Positions 11,601 through 23,206 of a stretch of 64,000 nt of DNA are shown here, piece after piece. The notes beneath the pieces are model-generated. The model searched no databases. It was not told where the DNA came from and saw only the letters and a list, made by a program, of their open reading frames with translations. Within the stretch, counting starts at the first letter, position 1; each line of letters starts with the position of its first letter. The position numbers and the translations under genes were made by a program. Origin of the DNA: Trebouxia sp. TZW2008 (taxonomy: Eukaryota; Chlorophyta; Trebouxiophyceae; Trebouxiales; Trebouxiaceae); contig BDIU01000358.1 of the NCBI GenBank assembly GCA_002118135.1, positions 248,001 to 312,000 of the forward strand, read 5' to 3'.

Positions 11601-14188
11601 GCTGGCAGCTGTGCTTGATACTGCATTTCTCAAAGTCAATCCATGAGTTTTGCAGCGTGGCTTGGTGAGCGGATGCCTGGTCTGATATTTGGTGGTTGCG
11701 GGTGCAAAGATAGATGCTGTGTCAGATGTTGGCTGCTGCACCCTGAATGTGCGCCATCAATCTATAGACTCTCATTGAGAGCTTGCGGTAGCCTGTTATG
11801 TCTTGGGCAAAAGAGTGTCCAAAGACATTAAACAATGCCAAAGTCGATATGCCATATGGATCAGATTGCAGTAATTTGTTGCAAGGTTTGAAAGCATCTG
11901 TGGCTGGCTGTTGCTGTTGCTGCAGCGTCTGTGCTGTCATTGCCATAGACTTGCACAGAGTCTCAAGATAGCTGTGCTCAAGCGCTGCTCAGGCAAGCAA
12001 TTCAGTTGCTAACATGCTTGCGCTGAGTAATGTTTTGCTGTTGTAGGGAGACAGAGGGTGACAGGCTACAGCACATGCCCAGTGATGCCCCTGCAACAGG
12101 ACCAAACAGTGAGGCAGCTACTGGTAACAACTGAAACCAGCACTCTGTGCAGCACTGAATGTCAAGCGCTGCTGCAGGCACTGACTGCTGCAAATGTTTG
12201 CATCATGTCTGCCTGTGGCACGCACTGCTATGCTTTATGTATGACACAAGTGGGACCATATTCACAGAGTGCCTCACCTGCACGCCTGTCAGACAGTGAA
12301 ACATGCCGGCACAATCTTGTGCTTGATGTCATCATTGTCACGTCATGCTACAATCCAGTTTGACAGGCAGGCACGCTATCATTATGCCATGTCACACATG
12401 CTAAAGCAGCATGAGCCCATCTGGCTCTTGCTGCATCTCATGCTGTCTGATTGCTTGTATTTTGCACACCATGCTCTTGGTCAGCATAAGACACAAAAGC
12501 ATACCAGCCCAAAACCCTGAACACGACCTGTTGGCCTGCAGCGGTCATCCCACAACCTGTCAGCAGTCTTGAGCAGATCATTCAAAACATGCAGCAGATC
12601 AAAAAAGCTGCAAGTGTGTCCAAGCCCCCCCTTGCATCCATCCCTGCCCACCCACCACCCCACCCCACCCCTAGCACAGATGCCAAGCCTTTGAACCCTC
12701 AGTCAGCTGCAGTCATGCCAGCTGCTTCCTCAGGTGCTGGGTTGACTGCTGCAGCAGCTGCAGCTGCAAGTGGGCAGATCAGTCAGGACCCAAGTGACAC
12801 CAAATCAGAGCCGGTTGCAACAGATGTCACAAAGGCACAAAGTGCTGTTCAGGCAGTGACAGCAGAGCAGCCTACTGTTTCAAAAGAGCTCTCAAAACAA
12901 TCAGACTCAGCAGATGTGGCTGTTAGTCAGGCAGATCCTGATCAGGATCAGAGGAACCAGTCTGAGGAAGCAGAGCCCAATAGGGCAGAACCCAGCAGGG
13001 AGAATCCCAGCGGCCCTTCCACAAGCAAGGCTGCAGGAGCTGATCACATGCTCAAAATGGAAAGCCAACCCAAGAAGGAGAGCAGTAAAAGCAAGTCAGA
13101 GAAGAAGGGCAGCAGAGCTGGCAATCGAGGTGAAGGTGACAAGCTGGAGAAGAAGAGCAGCAGGGATGGGAAACGAGGTGAAGGTGACAAGCGGGAAGGC
13201 AAAAGCAAGCGTCATCGCAGTAGGAGCGGGAGTCGCTCCAGAAGTCCCAAAAGGTATACTAACAATGTGTCGTTCCTCCTTCAGATAGGCCCGCCTGGGA
13301 TGCTTGATGTTGACCATGTTTCAGTGGCGCAAGCTGCTGTCCATTTTGCATGATTAGTTGGAGATGTTTCGCTATGTCATGGCCTGCCTCAGCCAGATGG
13401 ACACATAGTCATTGCCACCGTGTTCTGGGTCAAAACTCGACAAGGTCTTCGCTTGTGTTATGACTTGTTCTCACCTTGACAGAGTGCTGTATGCTGATGA
13501 CTGTCATTGTGTTGACCTTGACAGAGAGTTGTATGCTGCTATCTGTCAGTGTGGCCACGTTGTGCTCTTGTCACTCACATTGCAGCAAGCAGAAGAAGCG
13601 TGGCTTTTGCTGTCAAGTATTTGCTCTGCACTGAAGCAACCAAATGCCTGCAAGCATCACAGATGGCAAAGGAGAGGTCTATGATTCATAGGGTTCTCAT
13701 GTCATTGCTCGCGGTTGTCTGAAGTCATGTGTCCCTGATGAATAGCAATTATCAACTGCAGGCGGCACAGTCCTGCAACAAGGAAACGAAGATCCTCAAC
13801 ACGGTCTCCAGACAGATCAAGAAGACGTCACTCACGCTCCAGATCCCCGATCAGATCAAGGAGGCACTCACCATCACCAGACAGACATAGAAGGCGCAGG
13901 TCGCCTTCAAGGAGAAGAAGATCAACCAGCAGGTCTAGGTCTCCCCATAGAGCTAAGAGGCGTGGGAACCCGTCACTGTCTCCAGATAGGGCTAGAAGAA
14001 GAGGAAGGTCTATATCCCCTTCTAGGTCTCCAGCTAGAGCTAGAAAGCGTCAATCATCCAGTCCAAAGCCTCGCACACGGTCTGCAAGTGCTTCAAGGAA
14101 GCACAAAGCTTCTCCTAGTAGCCCTGCAGCAAAGCGAAGCAAGGATAAACATAAGTCTAAAGAGAAGCGCAGCAGCTCTAGACGGTGA
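5623..14188 (+). CDS. Gln/Pro-rich N-terminus, Arg/Ser-rich C-terminus protein (SR-like)
   Basis: Thirteen exons: 5623-6186, 6720-6857, 7452-7566, 7882-8040, 8395-8491, 8855-8936, 9506-9602, 10004-10108, 10724-11000, 11335-11448, 12047-12123, 12542-13253, 13762-14188. All phases match, giving about 987 residues. The start is the ATG before a polyproline tract (MDAPPPPPPPP). Residues 1-270 are Gln/Tyr/Pro-rich. A conserved-looking PEWVRQELLKRG motif follows near residue 310, then acidic Ser segments. Next is a compact WYVERDG...QPPSYAVRLD...RETEGDRL module across exons 10-11, which looks like a small SH3-like barrel (inference). The last 200 residues are a classic RS domain with many RSRSP repeats. 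This composition indicates a nuclear RNA-processing or splicing-associated factor. I did not recognise a named orthologue. A TGTAA signal (14269-14273), typical of green algal polyadenylation, lies 80 bp after the stop. Confidence 0.85.
6213..6645 (+). repeat. Tandem repeats and exon 2 copy in intron 1 of the RS-protein gene
   Basis: About four diverged units of roughly 100 bp (starting near 6213, 6316, 6411 and 6512) share CCATGCAAGCATGCAGTG and AAGTGCTGCACTTGCC. They are followed at about 6592-6645 by a copy of the exon 2 acceptor and start (GCTTGCTGCAG then TGGCAACAGCAG), ending in a GGTAG donor-like site. The true exon 2 begins at 6720 after the same acceptor sequence. Confidence 0.7.
7620..7690 (-). 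mobile_element. Dispersed repeat family 2 copy
   Basis: The segment with TGTCTCGCCAGGCTGGCTTG and a flanking CCTAGGTGTGTAGCGCACA matches, with mismatches, segments near 32281, 44383, 56183 and 57670. The shared length is about 70 bp. The class of element is unknown. Confidence 0.45.
10300..10397 (+). mobile_element. Dispersed repeat family 1 copy
   Basis: GACAGTTGATTGCTCCAG, ACCTAGCTGGGCCTGCTGAA and a terminal AACAAATGAATGAGTGAA tail match the copy at 48918. It sits in intron 8 of the RS-protein gene in the orientation that puts the AATG-type tail at its 3' end. Confidence 0.5.
11207..11315 (+). repeat. 12-bp tandem repeat in intron 9 of the RS-protein gene
   Basis: Eight or nine imperfect 12-bp units such as TACAGTTGACAG, TACAATTGGCAG and CACAATCAATAG run up to about 20 bp before the exon 10 acceptor at 11334. 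The repeat is CAG/TAG-rich, so each unit carries a potential AG. Confidence 0.8.
11497..11550 (+). repeat. Partial copy of the end of RS-protein exon 10
   Basis: The sequence encoding TSCAMRLDETNSIR-like residues, with the donor CATCAGGTAAACC, repeats the true exon end at 11448 (CATCAGGTATACC). The upstream half is missing. Confidence 0.65.
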
Positions 14189-15724
14189 TGACAAGCAAGC
14201 TTGCGCTAAATTAGTGATACACTCAATGTGCCCAACAGCCCTCACAAAATCATCTTCGGAATGTGATGTGTAACAGTTGTTGCTTAATGATGGCTACACA
14301 CTGTCTTCACTTCCCAAAAGACATAACGACACGAAGAAAGGGCAACAAGACGTGTTGTGCTCCTTAAGCGACATTTATGCTGCAGCAGCTGCATCCATGC
14401 CTCTGACAACAACCACTGTGGAACTGTGACTTGCAACTGCCGACACAGGTGCAAGATGTCGTGTTCTATGAATGGAACACTGCCATTTAGCCTGGTCCGT
14501 TGATGTTGTACATGAGTCAGATACATGTGCCAGATTCTGAAACAGCACGGATGGCACATGCATCTCATGTCATGCGTGAGGCAAATTTACCCAGTCACTG
14601 GCATCTAACTTTGAACTTTTTGCTTTTTGTGCACGTCACAAGTCTTAGAGCATCGTGTAGCTTTGTGCGCAAACAACGTGGCGCTGAAAGAAGCTCACAA
14701 CCTGAAGGCTTCTTCGGCAAACAATGGCACGAGCCAACACAGGGGCTGGCATCACTGCATCCTCCTCCATTTCACCACAATCAGATAAAGCACAGCAAAG
14801 CGTTCGCGTTTTCAAGGTCACCAATTTTGTGGCTACCCTTCAAGGTCAGGTTCTGACGACTTACGTTGAAATCGAGCTTAAACAAGGCTCTGGCACGAAA
14901 ATGAGTAATAACGCCCTTTTCCTGCTTCCTTGACTCAAAGCATTGACGTGGCCAGATGGCTGCCGGCACTCAGGCGCTTCAGGCTTGGCATAGACTACAT
15001 CACGCTAGGAGCCGTCGTTGATACAGGTCATAACGAGACAACCCTCAAGAGATCAGATTTGATTGCAATGTGAATCTTGAAAATAGCGAAGATCTCGTGA
15101 TTTGGAGTTTGCACATTGTAGTGCGCATGCGCTCGTCACACCGGACACTATATAAACAAGAACGTCAAGAGCATTTTCAACTTTAGCTAGATGGCTACAA
15201 GACGCTTGTGGCCGAGGTGCAGCTATTACCTCAAGCTCTCTAGAGACATAATGGTGAGCAGCTGCAATGCAACATTGCTCATGACTGAGGTGCAGATGCA
15301 TAGCTTGCAGTGAGGACCATTGGCTCATTTACAAGAGAATGACTTTATTCACACAGCTACGCTGTTGATGTGACAACCTTCCAGCTACACAACCTGTACT
15401 GCATTGGGAGTCTTGGCCTGATGAACTCAACTAAATAAACGAAAGCATGAAAGGTTTGACAATCCACCGTACTGCACAGCACCAACTGCTGCAACGCTTG
15501 CAAGCAGGAAGCCTTGTCAAGTGTCTTGTGACAGCTGCAAGGTGTCAGGTGGCTACATCACATTCTGGCATGCTCTGAGAAAATCCTCTGCAGCAGCATG
15601 AGATTGTGGCTGCACAGAATTGGCAGCACATTGCTGCTTCTTACAAAATATAAGCTGATTGGTGCTGAGCTGATGCACTTTGCTCCAGAGCCTGGCTCTT
15701 GGTCTCTGCTTTGAGCCTGGCAGC
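14189..15724. other. Convergent intergenic region, no supported gene
   Basis: It lies between the 3' ends of the RS-protein gene (+) and MSRA (-). A 70-codon open frame starts at ATG 14724 (MARANTGAGITASSSISPQS), but it has no recognisable domain and I could not extend it through splice sites. It may be chance. Confidence 0.4.
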
Positions 15725-16762
15725 TTACAGGCCAGACTTGGAGTAGTACTTCTGATGATAGTCTTCAGCATCAGTCCACTGCGATGCTGGTGCCAGATCT
15801 GTAGCTATAGTTTTGGAAGTTTTCTCTGACATCTGCTTGATGACAGCTTCTGCGGTCTTCTTCTGCTCATCGCTGTGATACCAGATGGCTGATTTGTATT
15901 GAACAGAGCCCCTGTTACTTGTGGCATCATGCTGCTGAAAGAACTCCTGTGTATTCCAGACAAAGTGCATTGGTGCTATGTTGCAGAAATTATCACATCA
16001 GGGGAACCTCTGAGTCAGGTCCCAAACAAATGGTACAGGAACAAAATGGCAAGGGAAGCTCAACAAAAGCAATGCTGGCCAAATGTCCTGCACAGCTTAG
16101 CCAAAAGCGTGCACACAACAAGCTTACAGAACAGCAGATTGCAGCAGACAAGTTCCTGTAAGGATTGCAATAGTATGCGCGACACAGCGTGGGTTCAAGT
16201 CGTGCTCACCTTCAACAAGCCTTCATAGGGCAGCTCCTGAGGGTTGAAGTCTACTTTGACAGCCTCTGTGTGACCGTCACCGCTACATACTGAATCGTAT
16301 GTTGGATGTGGATTACTGCCCCCAGTATAGCCAACACTTGTTGACACTACGCCTGGAAGCTTGCCAAACTTGGCATCCTGCAGTTCAAGGCACAGGCGAT
16401 TGATGCAGAAGAGACAGAAGTGTTTATCCCGGCAGGTCCAAGACGGAGAGGCGCGTACAGGTATGTGTCTGCCAAGCAGGCCGCACCAGTTGCGCCAGCA
16501 TGCACAAAGCATGCTGGCACGCAGAATTTTGATCTGCACGACTGTGATTAGAGAGCAGCCTTACCGGTGACCAGAAACATCCGCACGCAAGAGTTGCTGT
16601 CTCTGTGGCTTGTGCGGCTGCAGCCATTGTCCTGTGCGTTGTGGTTGCTCGAAGTTTCAGGTACGACCGTGAACGATAGATATGCGAGGCTGGGTGCAAG
16701 CTTCGGCTCGATCGAGCAAGGGCAGTGTTGACGGATGACGAGCATAGGCCAATGCAAGCCAT
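15725..16762 (-). CDS. MSRA: Peptide methionine sulfoxide reductase A
   Basis: Exons on the minus strand: 16762-16565, 16377-16210, 15946-15725. Phases are exact, giving 195 residues. MsrA reduces the S-epimer of methionine sulfoxide in proteins using thioredoxin. The GCFW motif holds the catalytic Cys at residue 62, followed by SPDAKFGKLPGVVSTSVGYT, GDHTEA-like GDGHTEAV, the FNPQELPYEGLL segment, SVQYKSAIWYH and the APASQW...AEDYHQKYY end. All are family landmarks. Residues 1-50 are Ser/Arg/Ala-rich and would fit a plastid or mitochondrial transit peptide; an internal Met at residue 46 could start a cytosolic form. Only 235 bp separate its ATG from that of the divergent F-box gene. Confidence 0.93.
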
Positions 16763-16997
16763 ACGACCCACACGGAAGACGAAGCTGCAGGTCGAAGCTT
16801 CCTGCAGTGTTCAGCGTAAGCCAAGGGAAGAAGAAGTCAACCGGGAAACAGCTTCCCTTGCGGCTTCTCTGACGTAACGCCAGACGTGTTTGCTTTGCAC
16901 TGCTCTTCTTGCTCACTCGCAGGGAGCGGACCGGTGAGTCAAGTCAGCCTCGACAGGTCAAGTCGCTCCTCGGCTGTGCCATTCACAAGTAGTCAAA
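16763..16997. promoter_or_regulatory. Shared bidirectional promoter of MSRA and the F-box gene
   Basis: The two ATGs are 235 bp apart and point away from each other, so both promoters and 5' UTRs must share this stretch unless further untranslated exons exist. I see no clear TATA box. Confidence 0.6.
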
Positions 16998-19900
16998 ATG
17001 TCGCGTCTTGGTGCTCCTACGGCAGACATGCAGCCTGATGTCGGAATTCGAATGCCAGGCATAGACTCTCTGCCGGTGAGGGTTTCCTGCTAATCTCACC
17101 GTCCCAGGCGGAGACCACTGAAACTCGCATTGCTGCCGCTCGAACGCATACGTGTTTGTGCAAGCGCTGTCGCTGAACAGATTGGGATGCCCCTTGCAGG
17201 AGGAAATTTTGGCCCGTATCCTGAGCCTACTTCAGCCCTGTCAGCTGCATTGGGTTGAACGCGTCAACAAGCGTTTGCGAACCACAGGTCAAACACCTTG
17301 CTTTTGCACACGCTTGCGTTCACAAGGAACCTTCTGCTGTCGTTCTGACCTCCTGTGACAATGTTGCAAACCACACTGGCTAAGCAAGCTGATAGTTTAT
17401 TTTCTGCAGTGGTTCAAAATAAGCTGTGGAGACAGCACTGCGCAAATAGCTGTACCAATTTTGAAGCTGCTGTAGCAGACATTGATGCAGAAGTGAGCAC
17501 ACAACCTGCCAGACATTGCTAGCTAGCATCTTGCTCAAAGTCAGCAGTGCCGCCTGGTTGCCTTGTCCACTGTACATTTGTTACTGCCCATGGGACATTC
17601 CAATGCAGCGCTGCAGAGATCATTTGCAGACAAAGTCAGATGCTGCTACAGTGATACAATGTCTTTGTCTCTGGCCATCAGCAGCGCCCCATTTGCAATT
17701 TGTTTTCATCCTGGAGTGGCTCATTGCAGAGTCTGTTTGGAGGCAATTCACTGCTTCTGTATGCACCTAGCAGGGCCATGAAACCACACTAGCAAAGATG
17801 TGCAAGATGCTAAAATTGGTCATGATGACGACTGCAGAGTCTTCGCTATGTGCTGATTCAGCTTCGCCACCTGGCAGACGCTCAGAATCCATCTAACAAG
17901 AACACCTCAGCAGGAAAACCTATCAGAGTTGTGGCATTCCCGTCACAAGGCCGCAGCAGCAGCAGTCCTCTTCTCCGCTCTGATGAGCAAGTACGACAGG
18001 GCAGCCCTAAGTCTAGGGCACGGCCCTTCTGGGGACCTGGCCTGCCACGGCCAGACAGCCCCGCCACTTCTGCCAGTTCTGCCGTTGCAAACCCCAGCTC
18101 AAAACCTAACGGCCAAACCCCCAACCCACGGTCGTCAATGCTCACCAGACTTCATCAGCTGTATACAGGAGAACGAAATTTGACCACCTCAAACAATAGA
18201 GCTAATGCTGATGCTGATGTTGATGGCGAGGCTAGCAGCAGCAGTGGCACTGGCAGCAGCAAGCTGTGGCACTTTGATGTGAGCATGTCACAGGACGTGT
18301 TGAGGTCCATGTTTTACAAAAGGCTATGTTGGCGCCTTGGGGCTTGCCCAGAAAAGCTGTCCCTTATAGCTGAAGCCCTACAAGCTAGCTCAACAGGTGT
18401 GCAAACTCTCAAAACTCTGTCGGTCGTTGCAACCTTCTTGGCTTGTGGTGTCATTCCTGATAAGGCAGTAACAGTCAGGCCTCTGTTGGTGATTTTGCAG
18501 TCACTCTGCCCTGCAGCCAATCTGTCTTGAGCCAATTTGTGCTTTTGCACTGAATTCCGTCTGCTCAAAAGGTATACAGGCAGTCTGCTTTAAAGTCATT
18601 TTGCGCTGCAACGTTGTATCTTGCAGCTGCAGCATTGCAGGCTAACACGATGAATGTATGCATGCACATCAGTACGTGCTGCATTCACTTGACATTGAAC
18701 TCAGTCAACGCTGCACTGCAGTGAATGCAGGCACTCTGCACCACCTCTGTCTGAACCTAGTCTATATTGTGGTCAGTCTGCATTGCAGTCAGTCTGTACT
18801 GCAACCAGAAATACATGCTTGTTGATGATGCCAATGGGTTCAAGGGCGCTGTATATTTGCAGACAGACCAAGAGTGCTGCGTGTCTGCAGACAGACCATC
18901 AGAGAAAATTGATCATGTGTAGAACCCCTCGACTCAAGCCAGAAACGCCCTTTTTGATTGTTAATGTTTTGACGATCACAAATATGTACGCAGAGTGTGG
19001 TGTATTTGCTGACAGATCACAGCGACGGTGCTGTGCATGTGCAGACAGACCAACAGAGAGGATTCAGAACGTGTTGCACCCCATGACTCAAGCCAGGAAC
19101 CCCTTTTCTGATTGCTACTGGTCCAGCGGTCCTTCAGACGATGCAGAAAGCTCTGAGACCCTGGACTTCAAATTGGCTCATCCCTTGTGTGTCGTCCATG
19201 AAATCCAGCTTCAACCTTACGAGGCTGACACACAGCCGGTGAGTCAACAGTCACATGATGTCTGTGTTTTGCAGCATTCTGCTGATTTTTTCCAGATGAT
19301 GTAAACAGTTCTGGAATTGGACTTCAAGTTGGCTCATCCCTTGTGTGTCGTCCATGACATTCAGCTCTGTGAAGCTGACAGGCAGCTGGTAAGTGGACGG
19401 GCAGGAAGACTTTAGGCTATCATTTGGTGCATTTGCCGCTTTTGCCTGTGTAGTAAAATGGTGCAAGACACCAAATCATGCCCCAGATGTGCATTGACAC
19501 CTCTGGAGACAGCCTTGATGCTGTTGAACAAGCTGTATCAGCACTTGACCTATACAACAATCTACTGCAAATGCGATTTACTGCAATACATGCCATGTAT
19601 TCCACCGGCATCCCCATAATGGTGTGAATGCATCAGCCCATGTGCCATGTTACACATCAGTTGTTCATACATCCCACATCTTGTCCATACTTCAACAAAG
19701 TGTGATAAACTGAGCCTCTGGTTCTGCAGGGTTCACGCATCTATCCATCAAAGTATGTGCGCTTCCACTTTGCCAGCAGTCTTGAGCAGCTCACAAAGGC
19801 TGGCGAAGACAGTTGGCTTGGTGTGTTTACAGCGTAGTACACTGTGGCTCACAACTTCATCTTGCATCCCTCCTATCGTCAAGTTGCGTGCCTCATGACC

Positions 19901-22548
19901 ATTTACTGAATTTTTGCTTGCGGTCGTGCAGGGTTCGCCCATCTATCCCTCAAAGCATGTACGCTTCCATTTTGCCAGCAATTTTGAGCAGCTCACAAAG
20001 GCTGGAGAAGAGAACTGGCCTGGAATTTCTACAGCCCAATACCCTGTGGCTCACAACTCTTCCTTGCAAAGCTTCCGTATCCCTCCTATCGTGTGTGTTG
20101 GCGGATATATGCGGGTACAATCTCCTCTCATGTCATGTGGTCGTTGTGCCATTAGTCTTTAGCAGCTCACAAAGGCTGGAGAAGAGAACTGGTTTGAAAA
20201 CTCTACAGCCCAATACCCTGTGGCTCATAACTCCAGGCTGCAGTCAACAGACTTTCCAGCAACCCTGTCTGCATAACAGCCTTTCCAGCAGCACCTTGTG
20301 GCTCATAACTCCACCTTGCAAAGCTTTCATATCCCTCCCATTCGGTGTGTTGGCAGATACGTGCGGGTACTGTGTTCGCAACAGTCTTTGTAGCAATATT
20401 GTCTGCACAACAGTCTTTCTGGCCATGTCTTGTCGGTCATGACTCCTTGCAGAGCTTCCATATCCCTCCCATTCTATGTGTTGGTGGATATGCGGGTGAG
20501 TGTTGACTATGCCCTTCAACAACAGGCTCGGTACATGAATGTTCTTGCATCAACTTGAGTGGTGCCCCCGATTTGTGTGTAGGGAAATGTGCCAGTCAAC
20601 ATTGACTGCTTGATTGCCTTACAACAATGCACTTAGTACATGAGCATCTTCTCATGTCTTGCGCCTGTCTGTGTGCTGCAGAATGTGTGACAATGATTGA
20701 GTTCATTGTGCAAACAGAGCTGCAAGCCATTGACATGTGCTACTGCACCTGCGTCTGCTATATACAGCAGTCAGACTGTGACTGTCTGCAGATTGAGCTT
20801 ATAGGACGAGTACAGCTACAGGCCGTTGATCAGCGCTACTACACATGTGTCTGCTACACAAAGGTGCTGGGCACACCAGTCTATGGCTTTCTCCCCAAGG
20901 GACTGGAACCCACTTCCACAGCAACAGGAGCTCAGTCTGGCATATAGCACACTCAAGCATTTGTTGTCTGCAGATTGAGCTCATAGGGCGAGTACAGTTA
21001 CAGGCCGCTGATCAGCGCTACTACACATGTGTGTGCTATACAAGGGTGCTGGGCACACCAGTCTATGGCTTTCTCCCCAAGGGACTTGCACCCCCAACCG
21101 CAGTAACAGGAGTTCAACTCTTGAATACTGCTGTTGACACTGTTGGCGACAGTCCTCATACAGCTGACTCGGCAACGACATCAGTCAGCAGTGCACTGTA
21201 CCATCAGTTGCAGTCGGGATTGAGCTTCAATGCAAGTCCAGAAGAGGACAAGGGCGATGCTTCTGAGACAGCTGCAATGGCCTCAAATGGATCTGCTGCA
21301 AATGCTGAGCAGCCCCTATCACAGACAGGTTGGTCAACTGACTTGTTGCAGGATGCAGGTCATCATAATGTAACTGGATCGCATAAGCAGCTCAAAACAT
21401 TTGCATTGTGAATGGTTTGCGAGTCGTGAGCACTGAGGCTACCGATGCAAATGTTGAGCAGCCCCTTCCACAGACAGGTTGGTCAGCTGAGTTGTTGCAG
21501 GATGCAAGTCGCCTTCATCATCATGATGTGACTGGATCACATAAGCAGCTCAGAAACTTGGTATTGTGTATCGTTTGTGAGTTGTGAGCACTCAGGCTGC
21601 TACGCAAATGCTGAGCAGTCGCTTCCACAGACAGGTTGGTCAGCTGAGTTGTTGCAGGATGCAAGTCGCTTTCATCATCATGATGTGACTGGATTGCATA
21701 AGCAGCTGAAAACATCTGCATTGAGAATTGTCGGTGACTCGTGAGCACTCCAGGTCCTACTGCAAATGCTGAGCAGTCGCTGCCACAAACAAGTGAGTTG
21801 GGTACCTGAGGGCACAATGCACGTCATTGTGTCTGTGCAGCTGTTTGTGGCTCAGCTTCCATGCTGTGGCCAGGTGCTTAAGGCTACATCCGCTTCCAAA
21901 ACGATTTGCACAGTTCTCTGGACCTGCACTGCGTCTGTGCAAAACTTTGCTCTGCAATTTGCTGGCCCTTGACTGCAGCTTGCCTCTGCATCACATAGCA
22001 AAATAGCGCATGCTGTTTACCTTTCAACTACAAGCCTGCAGAAAGTCCTGGACACGTGAGGTCTCTGCAAGACTGAATCATGATGTGTTTTCCTTGAAAC
22101 CTGCAGTCATCTTGAAGGCAGTGCTGAAAAATCCTGTTCATTTCTGTTGCTTGACGTTCGCAACTGTTTTGAAGGCAATGCTGAAAAACTACTCATTTGT
22201 ATTGCCTTAACATCTGCAGTTGTTTTGGAGGCAGTACTGAAAGATCCTGTCCTGTCAGCAAGAGGTGGTCTGCGGCGCTTCTCAGAAATGGGCCGAACAC
22301 TCCCAGAAACTATGTTTGCTGAGGATGATGACGACTTGCAAGGCGACAGCGATGACAACGACTTTGTTGTTCAGCAGCTCAACACAGATGCAAGTGATGA
22401 TGAGGATGGATACATGAATATGGCCCATGGTAATGGTTGGCAAATGGGCGCAAATGGTCTGGTCAATGTTCCTGCAAATCAGTTGCTGGATTTCATCATG
22501 GGTGGTTTGGAAGAGGGGGAGGAAGAGTATCCTGTCATGCATGACTAG
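16998..22548 (+). CDS. F-box protein, At4g00755-like
   Basis: Exons: 16998-17075, 17200-17287, 17609-17634 (tentative 26-bp microexon, phase-compatible), 17838-18396, 19147-19238, 19932-20114, 20974-21328, 22220-22548. About 569 residues. Residues 24-55 form an F-box (SLPEEILARILSLLQPCQLH...VNKRLRTT), the Skp1-binding module of SCF ubiquitin ligases. The C-terminal half matches the Arabidopsis F-box protein At4g00755 in order: ETLDFKLAHPLCVVHEI, GSPIYPSKHVRFHFAS, SSLQSFRIPPIVCVGG, then IELIGRVQLQAADQRYY. This is probably the substrate-recognition part. The final exon is acidic (EDDDDLQGDSDDNDF) and ends EEEYPVMHD. Introns 4-7 are full of decayed exon copies. Confidence 0.85.
19309..19388 (+). 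repeat. Alternative copy of F-box exon 5
   Basis: It encodes VLELDFKLAHPLCVVHDIQL and ends DRQL before GTAAGT. It has a CAG acceptor and a GT donor, enters in phase 1 and leaves in phase 0 exactly like exon 5 (19147-19238). It has no stop, so it could replace exon 5 without a frameshift, shortening the protein by four residues. Including both exons would break the frame. Confidence 0.75.
19730..20490 (+). repeat. Tandem copies of F-box exon 6
   Basis: Copy A (from 19730) keeps the acceptor and GSRIYPSKYVRFHFASSLEQ but reaches an in-frame TAG near 19836. The working copy is 19932-20114. Three later partial copies (about 20160-20235, 20290-20372 and 20437-20482) repeat QLTKAGEENW and/or the SFHIPPI-like end with donor-like GGGTAC or GGGTGAG sites. 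None of the three is complete. Confidence 0.8.
20792..20947 (+). repeat. Alternative terminal copy of F-box exon 7
   Basis: It has the same acceptor and phase as exon 7 (20974) and the same start, IELIGRVQLQAVDQRYYTCV, through GFLPKGL. It then ends in TAG at 20945-20947 after ATGAQSGI. If used, it gives a shorter F-box protein without the acidic tail. Confidence 0.75.
21295..21805 (+). repeat. Tandem copies of the F-box exon 7 end (about 155 bp)
   Basis: Units starting near 21299, 21449, 21605 and 21764 repeat AATGCTGAGCAG...CACAGACAGGTTGGTCA, a segment with TTGTTGCAGGATGCA, and CATCATCATGATGTGACTGG. The first is the true exon end and donor (21328). The others are intronic. Confidence 0.8.
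22085..22219 (+). repeat. Two decayed copies of the start of F-box exon 8
   Basis: TCTTGAAGGCAGTGCTGAAA (about 22112) and TTTTGAAGGCAATGCTGAAA (about 22168) precede the true exon start TTGTTTTGGAGGCAGTACTG (22220). The unit length is about 55-60 bp. Confidence 0.7.
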
Positions 22549-22789
22549 TCATGCAAGCTATCTGTGTAGTCATAAGTACTGCATGGTAGTCATTCAGACA
22601 ACACAACCAGAGGAATCCAGTCTGTCAAAGCTTGTTTGCATGGAACTTGCCAGAGACAGTTGTTCAGTGTACCAGTAAGATCTCCGATTGAACAAGGTCA
22701 GTTGCAGTCTTTTGCACGTCAGTGCATGTTGTGAGTGACAGCTTCTTATCTGTTAGAGGTGACGTCTGCAGTTGTCTACAGGTCAGTTG

Positions 22790-23000
22790 CGTGTCGTGCC
22801 TGTATCAGCCACCAGTCTTGCATTAAGCAGGATTTGCACTAGTGCAGTACAGCTTATTGTAGATACTGAATACAGAACAAACATTATCGTCTTCTCCCCT
22901 AATCATGCAGTCCAGTGTCTGCCACCACCCTTGCATTTAGCCGGGTATGCACTAGTGCAGTAATGCTTGTTCATGCGGTCAAGTGTCTGCATCCCAAGCA
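22790..23000 (+). repeat. Two-copy tandem duplication (about 110 bp)
   Basis: GCACTAGTGCAGTA with flanking CCACC(A)...CTTGCATT occurs at about 22800-22855 and again at 22915-22970 in non-coding sequence. Confidence 0.6.
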
Positions 23001-23044
23001 GTTTCAGTATCAGACAGATGCAGCAGCATCAGCAGCAGCAACTT

Positions 23045-23135
23045 TAAACTCTATACTCTGTGCAGGATTGTGCGGCATATGCATCGGCTTAGGTGTGAGT
23101 GGTGTCACAAATACTCTCATGCCCAAGTGACTTCC
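23045..23135 (+). repeat. Dispersed repeat family 4, copy 1
   Basis: The stretch with GCGGCATATGCATC, GCTTAGGTGTGAGTGGTG and ATACTCTCATGCCCA recurs at about 28925-28985. It follows an AGCAGCAGCAAC tract at both sites. Confidence 0.65.
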
Positions 23136-23206
23136 GAGTCTCAAGCAGTTTCAGTGTGATTTAACACAGCATAACATCAACACAAAGGCAGCCCCTGCTT
23201 TGTTTT

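Noticed and set aside
20845..21411. 188-codon open frame read as a separate gene
   Set aside because: It is exon 7 of the F-box gene with intron sequence on each side; phase and At4g00755-like order place it inside that gene.
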